The translations under genes were made by a program, and so were the position numbers. From CAWUEX02 sp038148375 (GTDB lineage Bacteria; Pseudomonadota; Alphaproteobacteria; Rhodospirillales; Rhodospirillaceae): a DNA stretch of 64,000 nt. The DNA is taken from NCBI GenBank assembly GCA_038148375.1, contig JAYQVH010000015.1, forward strand, positions 10,412 to 74,411. Reading direction: 5' to 3'. The first letter of the stretch is position 1. The number at the start of each line of letters is the position of its first letter. A model generated the notes under the pieces. That model searched no databases. It had not been told where the DNA came from and saw nothing but the letters and a program-made list of their open reading frames with translations. Below are positions 29,420 to 37,594 of this stretch, in pieces.

Positions 29420-29623
29420 TTGCCCCGCACCGTATCCGTGCTCACCCTTGCCGCTTTGCTGAGCGGGTGTTCTGTCACAGCCCAACCGGACAAGGTCCCT
29501 ATTGTCGGGCCGGCTGTGAGCAGCCTGCTTGACGGGTTCAATCCACTCAACGAACTGGACTTGGCCGGACTGATTCAGATCGATTTTCGCGGTGACTCAG
29601 CAATTGACTCCTACGGCGAGTAG
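29420..29623 (+). CDS. Small lipoprotein of unknown function
   Basis: A 67-residue peptide with a signal ending in the lipobox LLSGC (Cys16). The mature part is short and has hydrophobic repeats (LLDGFNPLNELDLAGL). The TTG start is supported by AGAGGAG at -14. It has the size of an entericidin-like or surface-anchored small lipoprotein but no sequence likeness that I recognise. It converges with the VOC gene, nine bases from its stop. Confidence 0.65.
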   Translation: MPRTVSVLTLAALLSGCSVTAQPDKVPIVGPAVSSLLDGFNPLNELDLAGLIQIDFRGDSAIDSYGE

Positions 29624-29632
29624 ACCCAACGC

Positions 29633-30181
29633 CTAGTCTTCTGGCAGGTACTCGTACATTTCGATACGCACGCCGCCGGGATCGACCAGAGACGCGATAA
29701 CCGATTTCCCAGAAGAACTGGGTTCGGGCTCATTTAAGACCGATCCGCCGTTGGCCATCGCGCAGGTAACGATGTCTTCGATGCGCTCTACGATCAGAGA
29801 CAGGATGACTTCGCCGTGAATCGCACCATTGTCGCCGTCGACGCGCGGGAGGATGGCAGGTTCATCCCCGCCAGAGATCTCGACAATGGCGAAGCCAGTC
29901 AATCTTGGTTCGCGGTTCTGTAGCGGCTTGGCACGAATATAGGCCGACCGAGCCGTCTGATCCGGTGCCGCACCGACGGTGCGTTTCGATACGTCAGCGG
30001 TGATTTCGCCGCCGCCCGTGCGTTCGAAGCCAAAACAAGACAAGTAGAAATTCACGGAGGCATCCAAATCCTTCACGATCAGGATCGGATTCGAGAGATT
30101 TGCGCGGATGTCACTGTCCTGCGCAAATGCGGCCGCTGAACCAAACAGAACAGCGGCTAAAGCAATAAAACCTGTCTTCAT
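29633..30181 (-). CDS. Exported VOC/glyoxalase-like protein
   Basis: A 182-residue protein with a clear signal peptide (MKTGFIALAAVLFGSAAAFA) and one vicinal-oxygen-chelate fold: NPILIVKDLDASVNFYLSCFGFE, a middle strand pair, and VASLVDPGGVRIEMYEY-type ending. VOC proteins are usually cytoplasmic dioxygenases, lyases or resistance proteins, so export is unusual. It starts seven bases after the HMG-CoA lyase stop and is likely in the same operon. Substrate unknown. Confidence 0.85.
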   Translation of the reverse strand: MKTGFIALAAVLFGSAAAFAQDSDIRANLSNPILIVKDLDASVNFYLSCFGFERTGGGEITADVSKRTVGAAPDQTARSAYIRAKPLQNREPRLTGFAIVEISGGDEPAILPRVDGDNGAIHGEVILSLIVERIEDIVTCAMANGGSVLNEPEPSSSGKSVIASLVDPGGVRIEMYEYLPED

Positions 30182-30188
30182 GTGTTTG

Positions 30189-31181
30189 CTACTCCGCGGC
30201 GAGCTTCTGTTCGTCATGTCCCCAGCCGGTACCGCCGTGAACCGTCTGAACATAGCCTTTCGGCAGCCCGGCGTCTGGCGTGAAGCCGTACAGGGCTTCG
30301 TCGGGGATCGCCTCTTTCAGGATGCCGCGGACGGCCATCAGCTTGTCCATATCGATCCCGGTCTTGAGACCCATGCTGTCGAGCAGGAACACCAAGTCTT
30401 CGGTGATGATATTGCCTGACGCGCCCGGGGCGAACGGACAGCCGCCAAGACCGCCCAACGAACTGTCCAGCGTATCCAGCCCGATCTCAAGCGCCGCCAT
30501 GACGTTCGCCAGGCCCTGGCCCCGGGTGTTGTGCAAGTGAATGCCGGTCAGCTTGTCGCGGCCGACCGCGGACCAAATACCTTTGACCAGGTTTTTGACC
30601 TGCACCGGATTGGCGTAGCCCGTCGTGTCGGCGAGGCCGACCTCATCGCAGCCAAGGCCGATCAGTTTCTCGGCCATCTCGATCACCTTAGCCTGCGGTA
30701 CATGGCCTTCCAGCGTGCAGCCGAACGCGGTCGATAACCCGCCCTCGAAATGCGGGCGCTGGTCTTCGGGCAGCGATTTTATCAATTCGACGATCTTCTC
30801 CACTTCCTCCAGTACCTGCGCGTGGGTCTTACGCAGATTTGCCTGGGAGTGAGTCTCGGACACGGACAGCGGCAGCGTGATTTTGTGCGCACCCGCCTTG
30901 ATCGCGTTCTCGGCGCCCTTGAAGTTTGGCACCAGGGCCGCGACTTGCAGTCCCGCAATGGTGCGAGCGTATTCGACAATCTCACTTGTATCGGCGAGTT
31001 GAGGCAAGAGTTTCGGCGGCACGAACGAGCCGACTTCAATTTCACGCACGCCGGCCTCTGCTTCGGCCTTTATCCACGCCTTCTTGGCGTCCGTCGGCAT
31101 GATCGACTTGACCGACTGAAGGCCGTCGCGCGGACCGACCTCGCTGATCAGAATATCGATGCCATCCATGATGTCCGTCAT
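30189..31181 (-). CDS. Hydroxymethylglutaryl-CoA lyase family protein
   Basis: A 330-residue TIM-barrel lyase. The N-terminal GPRDGLQS carries the metal and substrate arginine/aspartate. DEVGLADTTGYA and HLHNTRGQG provide metal ligands. The family signature is GLGGCPFAPGASGN with the active cysteine. It cleaves HMG-CoA to acetyl-CoA and acetoacetate in leucine breakdown, but relatives cleave citramalyl-CoA or similar. No methylcrotonyl-CoA carboxylase genes are near. A divergent CoA-transferase gene 225 bases away suggests that an acid is first activated to a CoA ester and then split. Confidence 0.92.
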   Translation of the reverse strand: MTDIMDGIDILISEVGPRDGLQSVKSIMPTDAKKAWIKAEAEAGVREIEVGSFVPPKLLPQLADTSEIVEYARTIAGLQVAALVPNFKGAENAIKAGAHKITLPLSVSETHSQANLRKTHAQVLEEVEKIVELIKSLPEDQRPHFEGGLSTAFGCTLEGHVPQAKVIEMAEKLIGLGCDEVGLADTTGYANPVQVKNLVKGIWSAVGRDKLTGIHLHNTRGQGLANVMAALEIGLDTLDSSLGGLGGCPFAPGASGNIITEDLVFLLDSMGLKTGIDMDKLMAVRGILKEAIPDEALYGFTPDAGLPKGYVQTVHGGTGWGHDEQKLAAE

Positions 31182-31406
31182 GTTGATTTCCTTTCCTCGG
31201 CTGCGCTTGTTTTAGCCGCCCGTCCACCGGGAGTCACGGCCAAGACAACTTCAAATCTGCGCCATCGACGCGCCCACGTGTGCGCCATTCGGGCGTGCCG
31301 GAATGGTTGCCGTCTGGTACCCAGGATATATGATCACCGGCGGAGTCGGTCCAGGGCCGCTCCCGGGGCACCCATGCTAAATGACTGAGAAACAAGGGGT
31401 TTAAGA

Positions 31407-32609
31407 ATGTCGGACGCACAGAATTTACCTTTGTCCGGGACCAAAGTGGTGGAATTCACCCACATGGTGATGGGCCCGACGGTCGGCTGCATCCTCGCCG
31501 ACCTGGGCGCCGACGTGATCAAGATCGAGCCCATCAAGGGGGACAATACCCGCCGCCTCAAGGGCTCCGGCGCCGGCTATTTCCCGATGTTCAACCGCAA
31601 CAAGCGTTCCATTTGCCTCGACCTGAAGAATGAAAAAGGCCACGGGGTCGCGCTCGACCTGATCAAGCAGGCCGATGTCGTAATCGAGAACTTCAGACCG
31701 GGCGCGATGGACAAACTCGGCTTCGGCTACGAAGACCTCAAAAAACTGAATAAAGGCATCATCTATTGCTCTGAAAAGGGTTTCCTGTCCGGCCCTTATG
31801 AACATCGAACCGCCCTCGACGAAGTCGCCCAGATGATGGGTGGCCTCGCCTACATGACGGGCCCGCCGGGACAACCGCTGCGCGCCGGCGCTTCCGTGAT
31901 CGATATCACCGGCGGCATGTTCGGTGTGATCGGAATATTATCGGCGCTGGTCTGCCGCAATCAAACCGGAGAAGGCCAGCAGGTTACCGCTAGCCTATAT
32001 GAAACGACGGTGTATCTCGTCGGCCAACACATGGCACAGTTCGGCGTCACCGGGTCACCCGCCAATCCGATGCCGGCCCGCGTCTCAGCCTGGGCGATCT
32101 ACGATGTGTTCGAGACCAAGGACGATGACAAAGTATTCGTCGGCGTCGTCTCTGATACCCAATGGCAGAAATTCTGCGAAGCATTCGGGCTCGACAAGCT
32201 TTGGGCGAAAGAAGAACTCAAACTCAATAACGGCCGGGTCGATGCCCGCCCCTGGCTCAAACCACAAATCGAAGAGTTGTTTAAAGGCTATACCAAGGCC
32301 GACCTGATGGCGAAGCTGGAAGCGACCGGCATGCCATTTGCTCCGATCGCGAAGCCACATGAGTTATTCGACGACCCGCACCTCAATGCCGGCAATGGCT
32401 TGTCTGAGGTTACCCTTACAGACGGTGACGGCGCGGGCCGCAAAATCAAATTACCGAATATGCCGTTGGCCATCGGTGGTGAACGTCTCGGTGTACGTCG
32501 CGATCTGCCGCGCCAGGGACAGCATACGCAAGAGGTTCTTGCTGAACTTGGGTTCGACGATGCGACCGTACAACAGATGATCAAGGATGGCATCGCCGCC
32601 GGAGAGTAA
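31407..32609 (+). CDS. CaiB/BaiF family (class III) CoA-transferase
   Basis: A 400-residue enzyme that moves CoA between carboxylic acids. The N-terminal GTKVVEFTHMVMGPTVG and LADLGADVIKIE are typical. The catalytic aspartate is Asp138 in RTALDEVAQMMGG, and the C-terminal part has the usual PFAPI segment. GGGG/AAGA-like sequence precedes the ATG. It is divergent from the HMG-CoA lyase family gene and four bases ahead of the next secreted protein. The substrate is unknown; the pairing suggests a C5 or C6 branched dicarboxylic acid. Confidence 0.92.
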   Translation: MSDAQNLPLSGTKVVEFTHMVMGPTVGCILADLGADVIKIEPIKGDNTRRLKGSGAGYFPMFNRNKRSICLDLKNEKGHGVALDLIKQADVVIENFRPGAMDKLGFGYEDLKKLNKGIIYCSEKGFLSGPYEHRTALDEVAQMMGGLAYMTGPPGQPLRAGASVIDITGGMFGVIGILSALVCRNQTGEGQQVTASLYETTVYLVGQHMAQFGVTGSPANPMPARVSAWAIYDVFETKDDDKVFVGVVSDTQWQKFCEAFGLDKLWAKEELKLNNGRVDARPWLKPQIEELFKGYTKADLMAKLEATGMPFAPIAKPHELFDDPHLNAGNGLSEVTLTDGDGAGRKIKLPNMPLAIGGERLGVRRDLPRQGQHTQEVLAELGFDDATVQQMIKDGIAAGE

Positions 32610-32612
32610 CCC

Positions 32613-33353
32613 GTGCGTGCCGCTGCCGGCTTTGGCCTCGCTCTTGCCTTCCTCTGCGGACTGGCGAACGCTCAGCAGCTGCCAGAAAACAAAAATGTCG
32701 TGCGCGAAGTCGCCGGTACGATTTCGTGGCGTACGCTCAGTACTGGGGAAACCCGCGGGCAAGAGCGGTTCCAGATCACAGTTCATCCAGACGGCTCGCG
32801 CACTCTGATGACGGTGAGCCGTTACGGCCCGCGCGATATGCTGCGCCATTCCCTTTACCGCATAGATGCGGCGCTGCGCCCACAGGAAGCCTGGCTGCAG
32901 TATTGGATAGACGGAGATTGGCGCGCGTCTGGGCACCTCTCCGTCGACGGCCCCAAAATGTCGGTCGTGAGCCGCAGTCCTTCGGGAACGGCCGAGCATA
33001 TGGTGGATATTCCTGGGGCTTTCGCCATTCTGCCACATCAGCTGACCCCGGATTCTCTCCGGGTCATGCTTCTTGATCCTGAGCGCAATTCCCCTCAAGA
33101 GATCACGGTCTACGATCCCGATCCGCTCGCTGCAGGAGAAGGCGGGCTGCTGGGTAAGATTGCCACACAAACCATTTCATATGTCGGCGACAAAGATGTC
33201 ACGGTCCCCGCCGGGACATTCCTCGCCCGCCATTACCGCATCGAGGACGCCATCGACCTCTATACGACCGGTCCCGACGCCGTCGTCGTCAAATGGCGGT
33301 TCCAAGCCCTGGACCGCGAGCACGTGCTTACGGATTTGAAAACCTACCGGTGA
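32613..33353 (+). CDS. Secreted protein of unknown function
   Basis: A 246-residue protein with a signal peptide (AAAGFGLALAFLCGLANA) and a mature part rich in beta strands. The end (GTFLARHYRIED, then VVVKWRFQALDREHVLTDL) resembles the outer-membrane-related DUF3108 style of beta protein, but this is a weak impression. It starts at a GTG three bases after the CoA-transferase stop, so it is co-translated with it. It converges with the next gene. Confidence 0.7.
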   Translation: MRAAAGFGLALAFLCGLANAQQLPENKNVVREVAGTISWRTLSTGETRGQERFQITVHPDGSRTLMTVSRYGPRDMLRHSLYRIDAALRPQEAWLQYWIDGDWRASGHLSVDGPKMSVVSRSPSGTAEHMVDIPGAFAILPHQLTPDSLRVMLLDPERNSPQEITVYDPDPLAAGEGGLLGKIATQTISYVGDKDVTVPAGTFLARHYRIEDAIDLYTTGPDAVVVKWRFQALDREHVLTDLKTYR

Positions 33354-33359
33354 CGCACG

Positions 33360-33851
33360 TTAACGCGCATATTGGCATTGGGCGACGCCACGTGCGTCGC
33401 CTGGCAAGTGGAACTGCATTCTGATACCGCGCGCAAAGCGCCGTCCGTCAACACGCGATCCGTTACAGGCTCTGCCTCCTGCGCGCTTGCACAGCTTCAG
33501 AGTGTCGTCCTTGACGTCCCACTCCGCGTAGATTTTCTCTTTTCCTTTGCCGTAAAGGCGGCGGACCTTCAATTCCACAATTTCTCCAGGCGCAACGCTG
33601 AATCCGGGTGCAGTCGCTGGGTGCCAGCGGTCTTTTTTCTCGACTTCCAAATCAGTAAGGATGCATTGAATGAGCCCGCTGTAGCCAAAATCCCGCGACT
33701 CCACTGGACCGCGCCCTAACAGGTCATCGACTCGCTCCTGCAAATCCCTCCCCATCCGTCGCGCGTCGCTGTCCTGCGCATGCGTCCGCGGAACGCCGTA
33801 ACACGCTCCAAGACCAACCACTAAGCAGACTAGCTTTGGAAACTTGAGCAT
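33360..33851 (-). CDS. Secreted protein of unknown function
   Basis: A 163-residue protein with a signal peptide cleaved after THAQ near residue 26 (MLKFPKLVCLVVGLGACYGV). The mature part has four or more cysteines (CILTD, LCKRAGGRACNGS, VAQCQY) and a C-terminus rich in Arg and Gly. I recognise no domain. It converges with the preceding secreted protein with six bases between stops. Confidence 0.6.
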   Translation of the reverse strand: MLKFPKLVCLVVGLGACYGVPRTHAQDSDARRMGRDLQERVDDLLGRGPVESRDFGYSGLIQCILTDLEVEKKDRWHPATAPGFSVAPGEIVELKVRRLYGKGKEKIYAEWDVKDDTLKLCKRAGGRACNGSRVDGRRFARGIRMQFHLPGDARGVAQCQYAR

Positions 33852-33940
33852 ATTTTTTCACCCCCGTGTGATTGCTACCAGACGTCTGGCGTCACAGCGG
33901 AGGATTGGCGCTCAATTGGAACGAATTATGGCATTTGCGT

Positions 33941-34963
33941 TCACATCATGGAGAGCGGAGCGAATTCCTCGGTCCTTTCGCATTCGACCTCGAGGCCTTC
34001 GAACCGGATTTCGATGCCTTTGCTCAGCGGATCTTCGTCAGCATGCGCCAAGACTTCCGCGGTCTCTTTGTCCGTGATCATTAAGCGCAGCCGATCGTCC
34101 CGGCCAAATCCGTCCTCAGCCGGATACTCCGCACGCAACAGGATTGCATCAATTAGGCGGCCGTTGCGGGTTTCGGCTGCCATGGTGAACCCACGATCGT
34201 GACCAACGCTCACGACTTCTCCGTCGGATTCAACTTCGCACGCATAGGGCGTAGCACGGTGCAAACGGATGTGGGTTTGATCCTCTCGCCCGAGAAAGAG
34301 AAATCCGGCTGACCAGTTATTGTCATATAGCCAAAGCTGATCAGGTGTCAGGACCCATTCAGCGTCAGCTCGAAACTCTTCGCCCGTGCGTTGCGAGATG
34401 AATGAGCACGTGCCGGGACCGTAAGCCTGCTTGTCCGGCGTGTTGCCTTGAAGGACACCAAATACCTGATTACCGTCGCGGCGCCACAGCCAGTCGCAGT
34501 TCAGCGCATCGCGCTCGCGAAACTGCACTTCGGACCAGAGCTCCGGTTTCTCGTGCAGATTTTCGTATTTCTCAGGATCCGCCGGGCCCTGACCAAAGAT
34601 ATTAACCGCACCCAGTTCCTCATCAATTACGGCGTGATACAGAACCTGGCTGCCGCCGATAATTGGCCCATCGCGTCCGCCATTGTTGATCTGCCCATAG
34701 AAGACATACTCCCCAATCTGAGGAGCATCGATGCGGGCAAACGTCCGATGCCAGTGCTCGTGCTCCCCTTCCTGGGAGGGCATGCGGACATTTCGTTCAA
34801 ACCATACCTGCGGATAGGAATCCCATACACCAGGCAAATGCGTGGCCAGATATTCCATCACCCACTCAAGATCGGACCGACCTTGGTCATACCCTGGCGC
34901 AGCCAAGGCCGGCGCACAGAGCGCCAATATGACGGCAAGCGTCAAGCGTCTCACAACGCGCAT
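33941..34963 (-). CDS. Secreted CpcT/CpeT-like protein
   Basis: A 340-residue exported protein; the signal peptide is RLTLAVILALCAPALA. The layout of the first two thirds resembles the CpcT/CpeT (DUF1001) beta barrel: LEWVMEYLATHLPGVW, VFYGQINNGGRDG, a central CDWLWRRDGNQVFGVLQG, then PGTCSFISQRTGEEFRADA and LWLYDNNW. Outside cyanobacteria this fold has no pigment role that I know of. The ATG at 34963 has GGAGGA upstream. It lies one base after the GGDEF gene stop, so both are one operon. Confidence 0.65.
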   Translation of the reverse strand: MRVVRRLTLAVILALCAPALAAPGYDQGRSDLEWVMEYLATHLPGVWDSYPQVWFERNVRMPSQEGEHEHWHRTFARIDAPQIGEYVFYGQINNGGRDGPIIGGSQVLYHAVIDEELGAVNIFGQGPADPEKYENLHEKPELWSEVQFRERDALNCDWLWRRDGNQVFGVLQGNTPDKQAYGPGTCSFISQRTGEEFRADAEWVLTPDQLWLYDNNWSAGFLFLGREDQTHIRLHRATPYACEVESDGEVVSVGHDRGFTMAAETRNGRLIDAILLRAEYPAEDGFGRDDRLRLMITDKETAEVLAHADEDPLSKGIEIRFEGLEVECERTEEFAPLSMM

Positions 34964-34964
34964 T

Positions 34965-35888
34965 CTATTCCTCCTCAGGTGTGTATTGTCCGCCTTCGAC
35001 GCGATTTCTGCCTGCCTGTTTCGCGGCGTATAGCTTCTTATCGGCTGCGCGAACGAGATCGAATGGCTCGCGGTCTTCTGTCGGCACAAATGTGGATATT
35101 CCAATACTCATAGTAACCGTGTTCGCGGCCTGCGAGTGTTCATGCGGAATCTCCAAGTCAAGCACGGCCTTGCGTAACGCATGCGCGAACGCCATGGCCC
35201 CTTCCAAATCCGTGTCCGGTAGCACGCAGACAAATTCTTCGCCGCCGTAGCGGGCGACTAGATCAGCCGCCCTCTTAACCTCTTTACCGAGCGCGCGGCC
35301 GACCTTTCGCAGGCATTCGTCCCCCGCGCCATGCCCATAGTTATCGTTGTAGGGCTTAAAGTAATCGATATCCATCATGGCGACGGATAACGGTGCTTCG
35401 TGGCGCCGGCAACGCCGCCACTCTGACTGCAGCACTTCTTCGAACCGCCGGCGCGTCGCCAGTCCCGTGAGAACGTCCTCAGACGCGATCTTCTCCAGCC
35501 GGTCCTTATATTTTTTAAGGTCCATGTGATTGCGCACGCGCGCCTTAACGATCGGTGGGCTCACGGGCTTTGTGATGTAGTCGACGGCACCAAGTTCCAA
35601 TCCTCGCACCTCATCCTTCATCGTGCCCGATGACGTAATGAATAGAATGGGAATGTTCTTTGTTCGATGCTCACTCTTTAAGGTATAGCAAACGTCAAAT
35701 CCGCTTTCCGGGGCCATGACAACGTCCAGGAGAATGAGGTCTGGCAATTCTTCCGAAGCCTTCTTCAAGGCTTCGTCACTGTTAAGAGCGAAGGTCAGTT
35801 CATACTCATCCTTAAGCGTCGCATCCATTAACTGAACGAACATTTGCTCGTAGTCGACGATCAGTATTTTCGGTTTCTCGTCTTCCAT
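34965..35888 (-). CDS. Response regulator with GGDEF domain (diguanylate cyclase)
   Basis: A PleD-like signalling protein of 307 residues that should make cyclic di-GMP. The receiver domain (1-120) has the phosphorylation site Asp55 (LILLDVVM), Lys107 (ITKPVS), and an acidic pair in which the second residue is Tyr (VDYEQ, Asp12-Tyr13). The GGDEF domain (about 135-300) has the active motif GGEEF (215-219) and an RAAD inhibitory site (206-209) exactly five residues before it. So the enzyme looks active and feedback controlled. The secreted CpcT-like gene follows directly. Confidence 0.95.
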   Translation of the reverse strand: MEDEKPKILIVDYEQMFVQLMDATLKDEYELTFALNSDEALKKASEELPDLILLDVVMAPESGFDVCYTLKSEHRTKNIPILFITSSGTMKDEVRGLELGAVDYITKPVSPPIVKARVRNHMDLKKYKDRLEKIASEDVLTGLATRRRFEEVLQSEWRRCRRHEAPLSVAMMDIDYFKPYNDNYGHGAGDECLRKVGRALGKEVKRAADLVARYGGEEFVCVLPDTDLEGAMAFAHALRKAVLDLEIPHEHSQAANTVTMSIGISTFVPTEDREPFDLVRAADKKLYAAKQAGRNRVEGGQYTPEEE

Positions 35889-36029
35889 TGCCTGCCTTTT
35901 AGTTTACCCCCAAAAATGGCCCGTAAAGTTCCTATGTGACAAGGCTTTTTACCGAAAATCGTCAACAAGTTATTGACCGCATAACTGCAGCAGCAACTTG
36001 TCAGAAACCTTTAAAGCAGGGTCAGGCGG

Positions 36030-36935
36030 CTATCCCGCCAAGGCGACCATTATGATACCGAATAATGTAATTATCACTCCGGTCGCCTCTAGAAAAACCA
36101 TGCGCTCGCCAAAGATTAGGCGCGAAAACGCGTATGTGAAAATCAACTCAACCTGGCCAAGTGCCATGACGTACGCTGCGTTCTGCAACGTGAAGGCACA
36201 GTACCAACAGGCCGAAGCGACAATCCCGGTAAAGCCGATCCATATCCCGGCGCGCCAACTCGCAAGTGTCGCAACAAGGACGTGCGGCGTACGCCAGCGC
36301 AAGTAAGCGGCCATGAAAACCGCCTGCGCAGTAGTGACCCAGGCGAGCGTTGTAATAGCGCGTAGAAGAAAGTCACCGTCCTCGAGCGCGAGTGCCGCGG
36401 CACGGTAGAAGACAGCAGCGACGGCGTAGAGTGCGCCTACGCACATGCCATACAAGGCCGGTTTGTGGCGAATGGTTTGTACAATGCTGGCAAAGGACAA
36501 CCCTGCCCGCGCAACCGCCATCAGCACGACACCGGCAAACGCCAGAAGTATACCGAAGAATCCACCCGCTTCGACTCGATCTCCCAGGATCAGATACGAA
36601 ACCGCGGCCGTTTGAATGACTTCTGTCTTTGTGAACGTTGTACCGACCGTAAACGTGCTCATACCGAGCAGGTGCAAGAGCAGCGCGTTTCCTAAAAGTT
36701 GGACGAGACCACCCGTCCAGGCATAACCGATGAACGGCGCGTTGGGACTAGGAACCGATTGACCGCCGGTGGTGACGAGAAGCGCCAATCCCACAAGAAT
36801 CATCGGCAGGCCAAAAACGAAGCGGGCAAACGTGGCTCCGAATACGGTCAGGCGTCCCGTCAAATTTTTCTGTAACGCAGTCCTCACGGCCTGGATGCCG
36901 GCCGCAGCGACCGTGAGCGGAATCCATAACTCCAT
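36030..36935 (-). CDS. EamA/DMT family transporter
   Basis: A 301-residue inner-membrane carrier with ten helices in two five-helix halves (EamA repeats), starting MELWIPLTVAAAGIQAVRTAL. Substrate unknown; relatives export amino acids, nucleobases or drugs. Codons are more A/T-ending than in the first third of the window. leuD ends 16 bases upstream on the same strand, so it may be read from the same transcript. Confidence 0.88.
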   Translation of the reverse strand: MELWIPLTVAAAGIQAVRTALQKNLTGRLTVFGATFARFVFGLPMILVGLALLVTTGGQSVPSPNAPFIGYAWTGGLVQLLGNALLLHLLGMSTFTVGTTFTKTEVIQTAAVSYLILGDRVEAGGFFGILLAFAGVVLMAVARAGLSFASIVQTIRHKPALYGMCVGALYAVAAVFYRAAALALEDGDFLLRAITTLAWVTTAQAVFMAAYLRWRTPHVLVATLASWRAGIWIGFTGIVASACWYCAFTLQNAAYVMALGQVELIFTYAFSRLIFGERMVFLEATGVIITLFGIIMVALAG

Positions 36936-36951
36936 AAGCTTCAGTGCGGAC

Positions 36952-37584
36952 CTATAGGTAAACCCAGGGACGCGCAGCCTTATCGTTCTCCTGGAACGCG
37001 CGAATTTCGCCGTCGCGTTTCAGGGTCAGTCCGATCGGGTCCAGGCCTTCGACAAGCATCTCCTTGTCTGCGGGTGCAATGTCGAAGGCGTGCACATCGC
37101 CGCCCGGTCCTGTTACCTGTTGATTTGGCAGATCAACGATAAACACATCTGACTCTGCTCCGCGCGCGGCCGCGTCTGCAAATGCTTTGACCGTCTCTTC
37201 GGGCAGGATAATAGGGAGGATCCCGTTGCGGACGCAGTTGCCATAGAAGATTGTGCCGAAACTTGGCGCAATGATGCAGCGCATTCCCCATTCTTTCAGC
37301 GCCCATACGGCATGCTCGCGCGAGGAGCCGCAGCCGAAGTTCTCACCGGATAAAAGTATCTCGGCGTTTCGGAACGGTACCTGGTTGAGAATGAATTCAG
37401 GATTTTCTGTCCGCGCGTCTACGTCGGTGTAGCGCCAGTTGGCAAACATGCCCTCGGACAATCCCTCTTTCGTGACGCCCTTCATTTCCCGGCTGGGAAT
37501 AATTGCATCGGTATCTATATTCACGCGTATCAGCGGCGCGGCAATAGACGACAGAGTTGTGAATTGTTCCATCGCAAGTGACAT
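36952..37584 (-). CDS. leuD: 3-isopropylmalate dehydratase small subunit (LeuD) or paralogue
   Basis: The swivelling small subunit that completes the active site of isopropylmalate isomerase in leucine synthesis. About 210 residues, with INIDTDAIIPSRE-like N-terminus, ENFGCGSSREHAVWAL and APSFGTIFYGNCVRNGILPI. The ATG at 37584 follows a G-rich site; a GTG lies two codons upstream. It begins ten bases after leuC. No leuB is next to it, as would be usual in a leucine operon in this group. Confidence 0.9.
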   Translation of the reverse strand: MSLAMEQFTTLSSIAAPLIRVNIDTDAIIPSREMKGVTKEGLSEGMFANWRYTDVDARTENPEFILNQVPFRNAEILLSGENFGCGSSREHAVWALKEWGMRCIIAPSFGTIFYGNCVRNGILPIILPEETVKAFADAAARGAESDVFIVDLPNQQVTGPGGDVHAFDIAPADKEMLVEGLDPIGLTLKRDGEIRAFQENDKAARPWVYL

Positions 37585-37594
37585 GCCCACCCCC

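Noticed and set aside
33872..34084. Short plus-strand frame after the secreted protein gene
   Set aside because: It mostly overlaps the end of the CpcT-like gene in antisense and lacks a recognisable start site.
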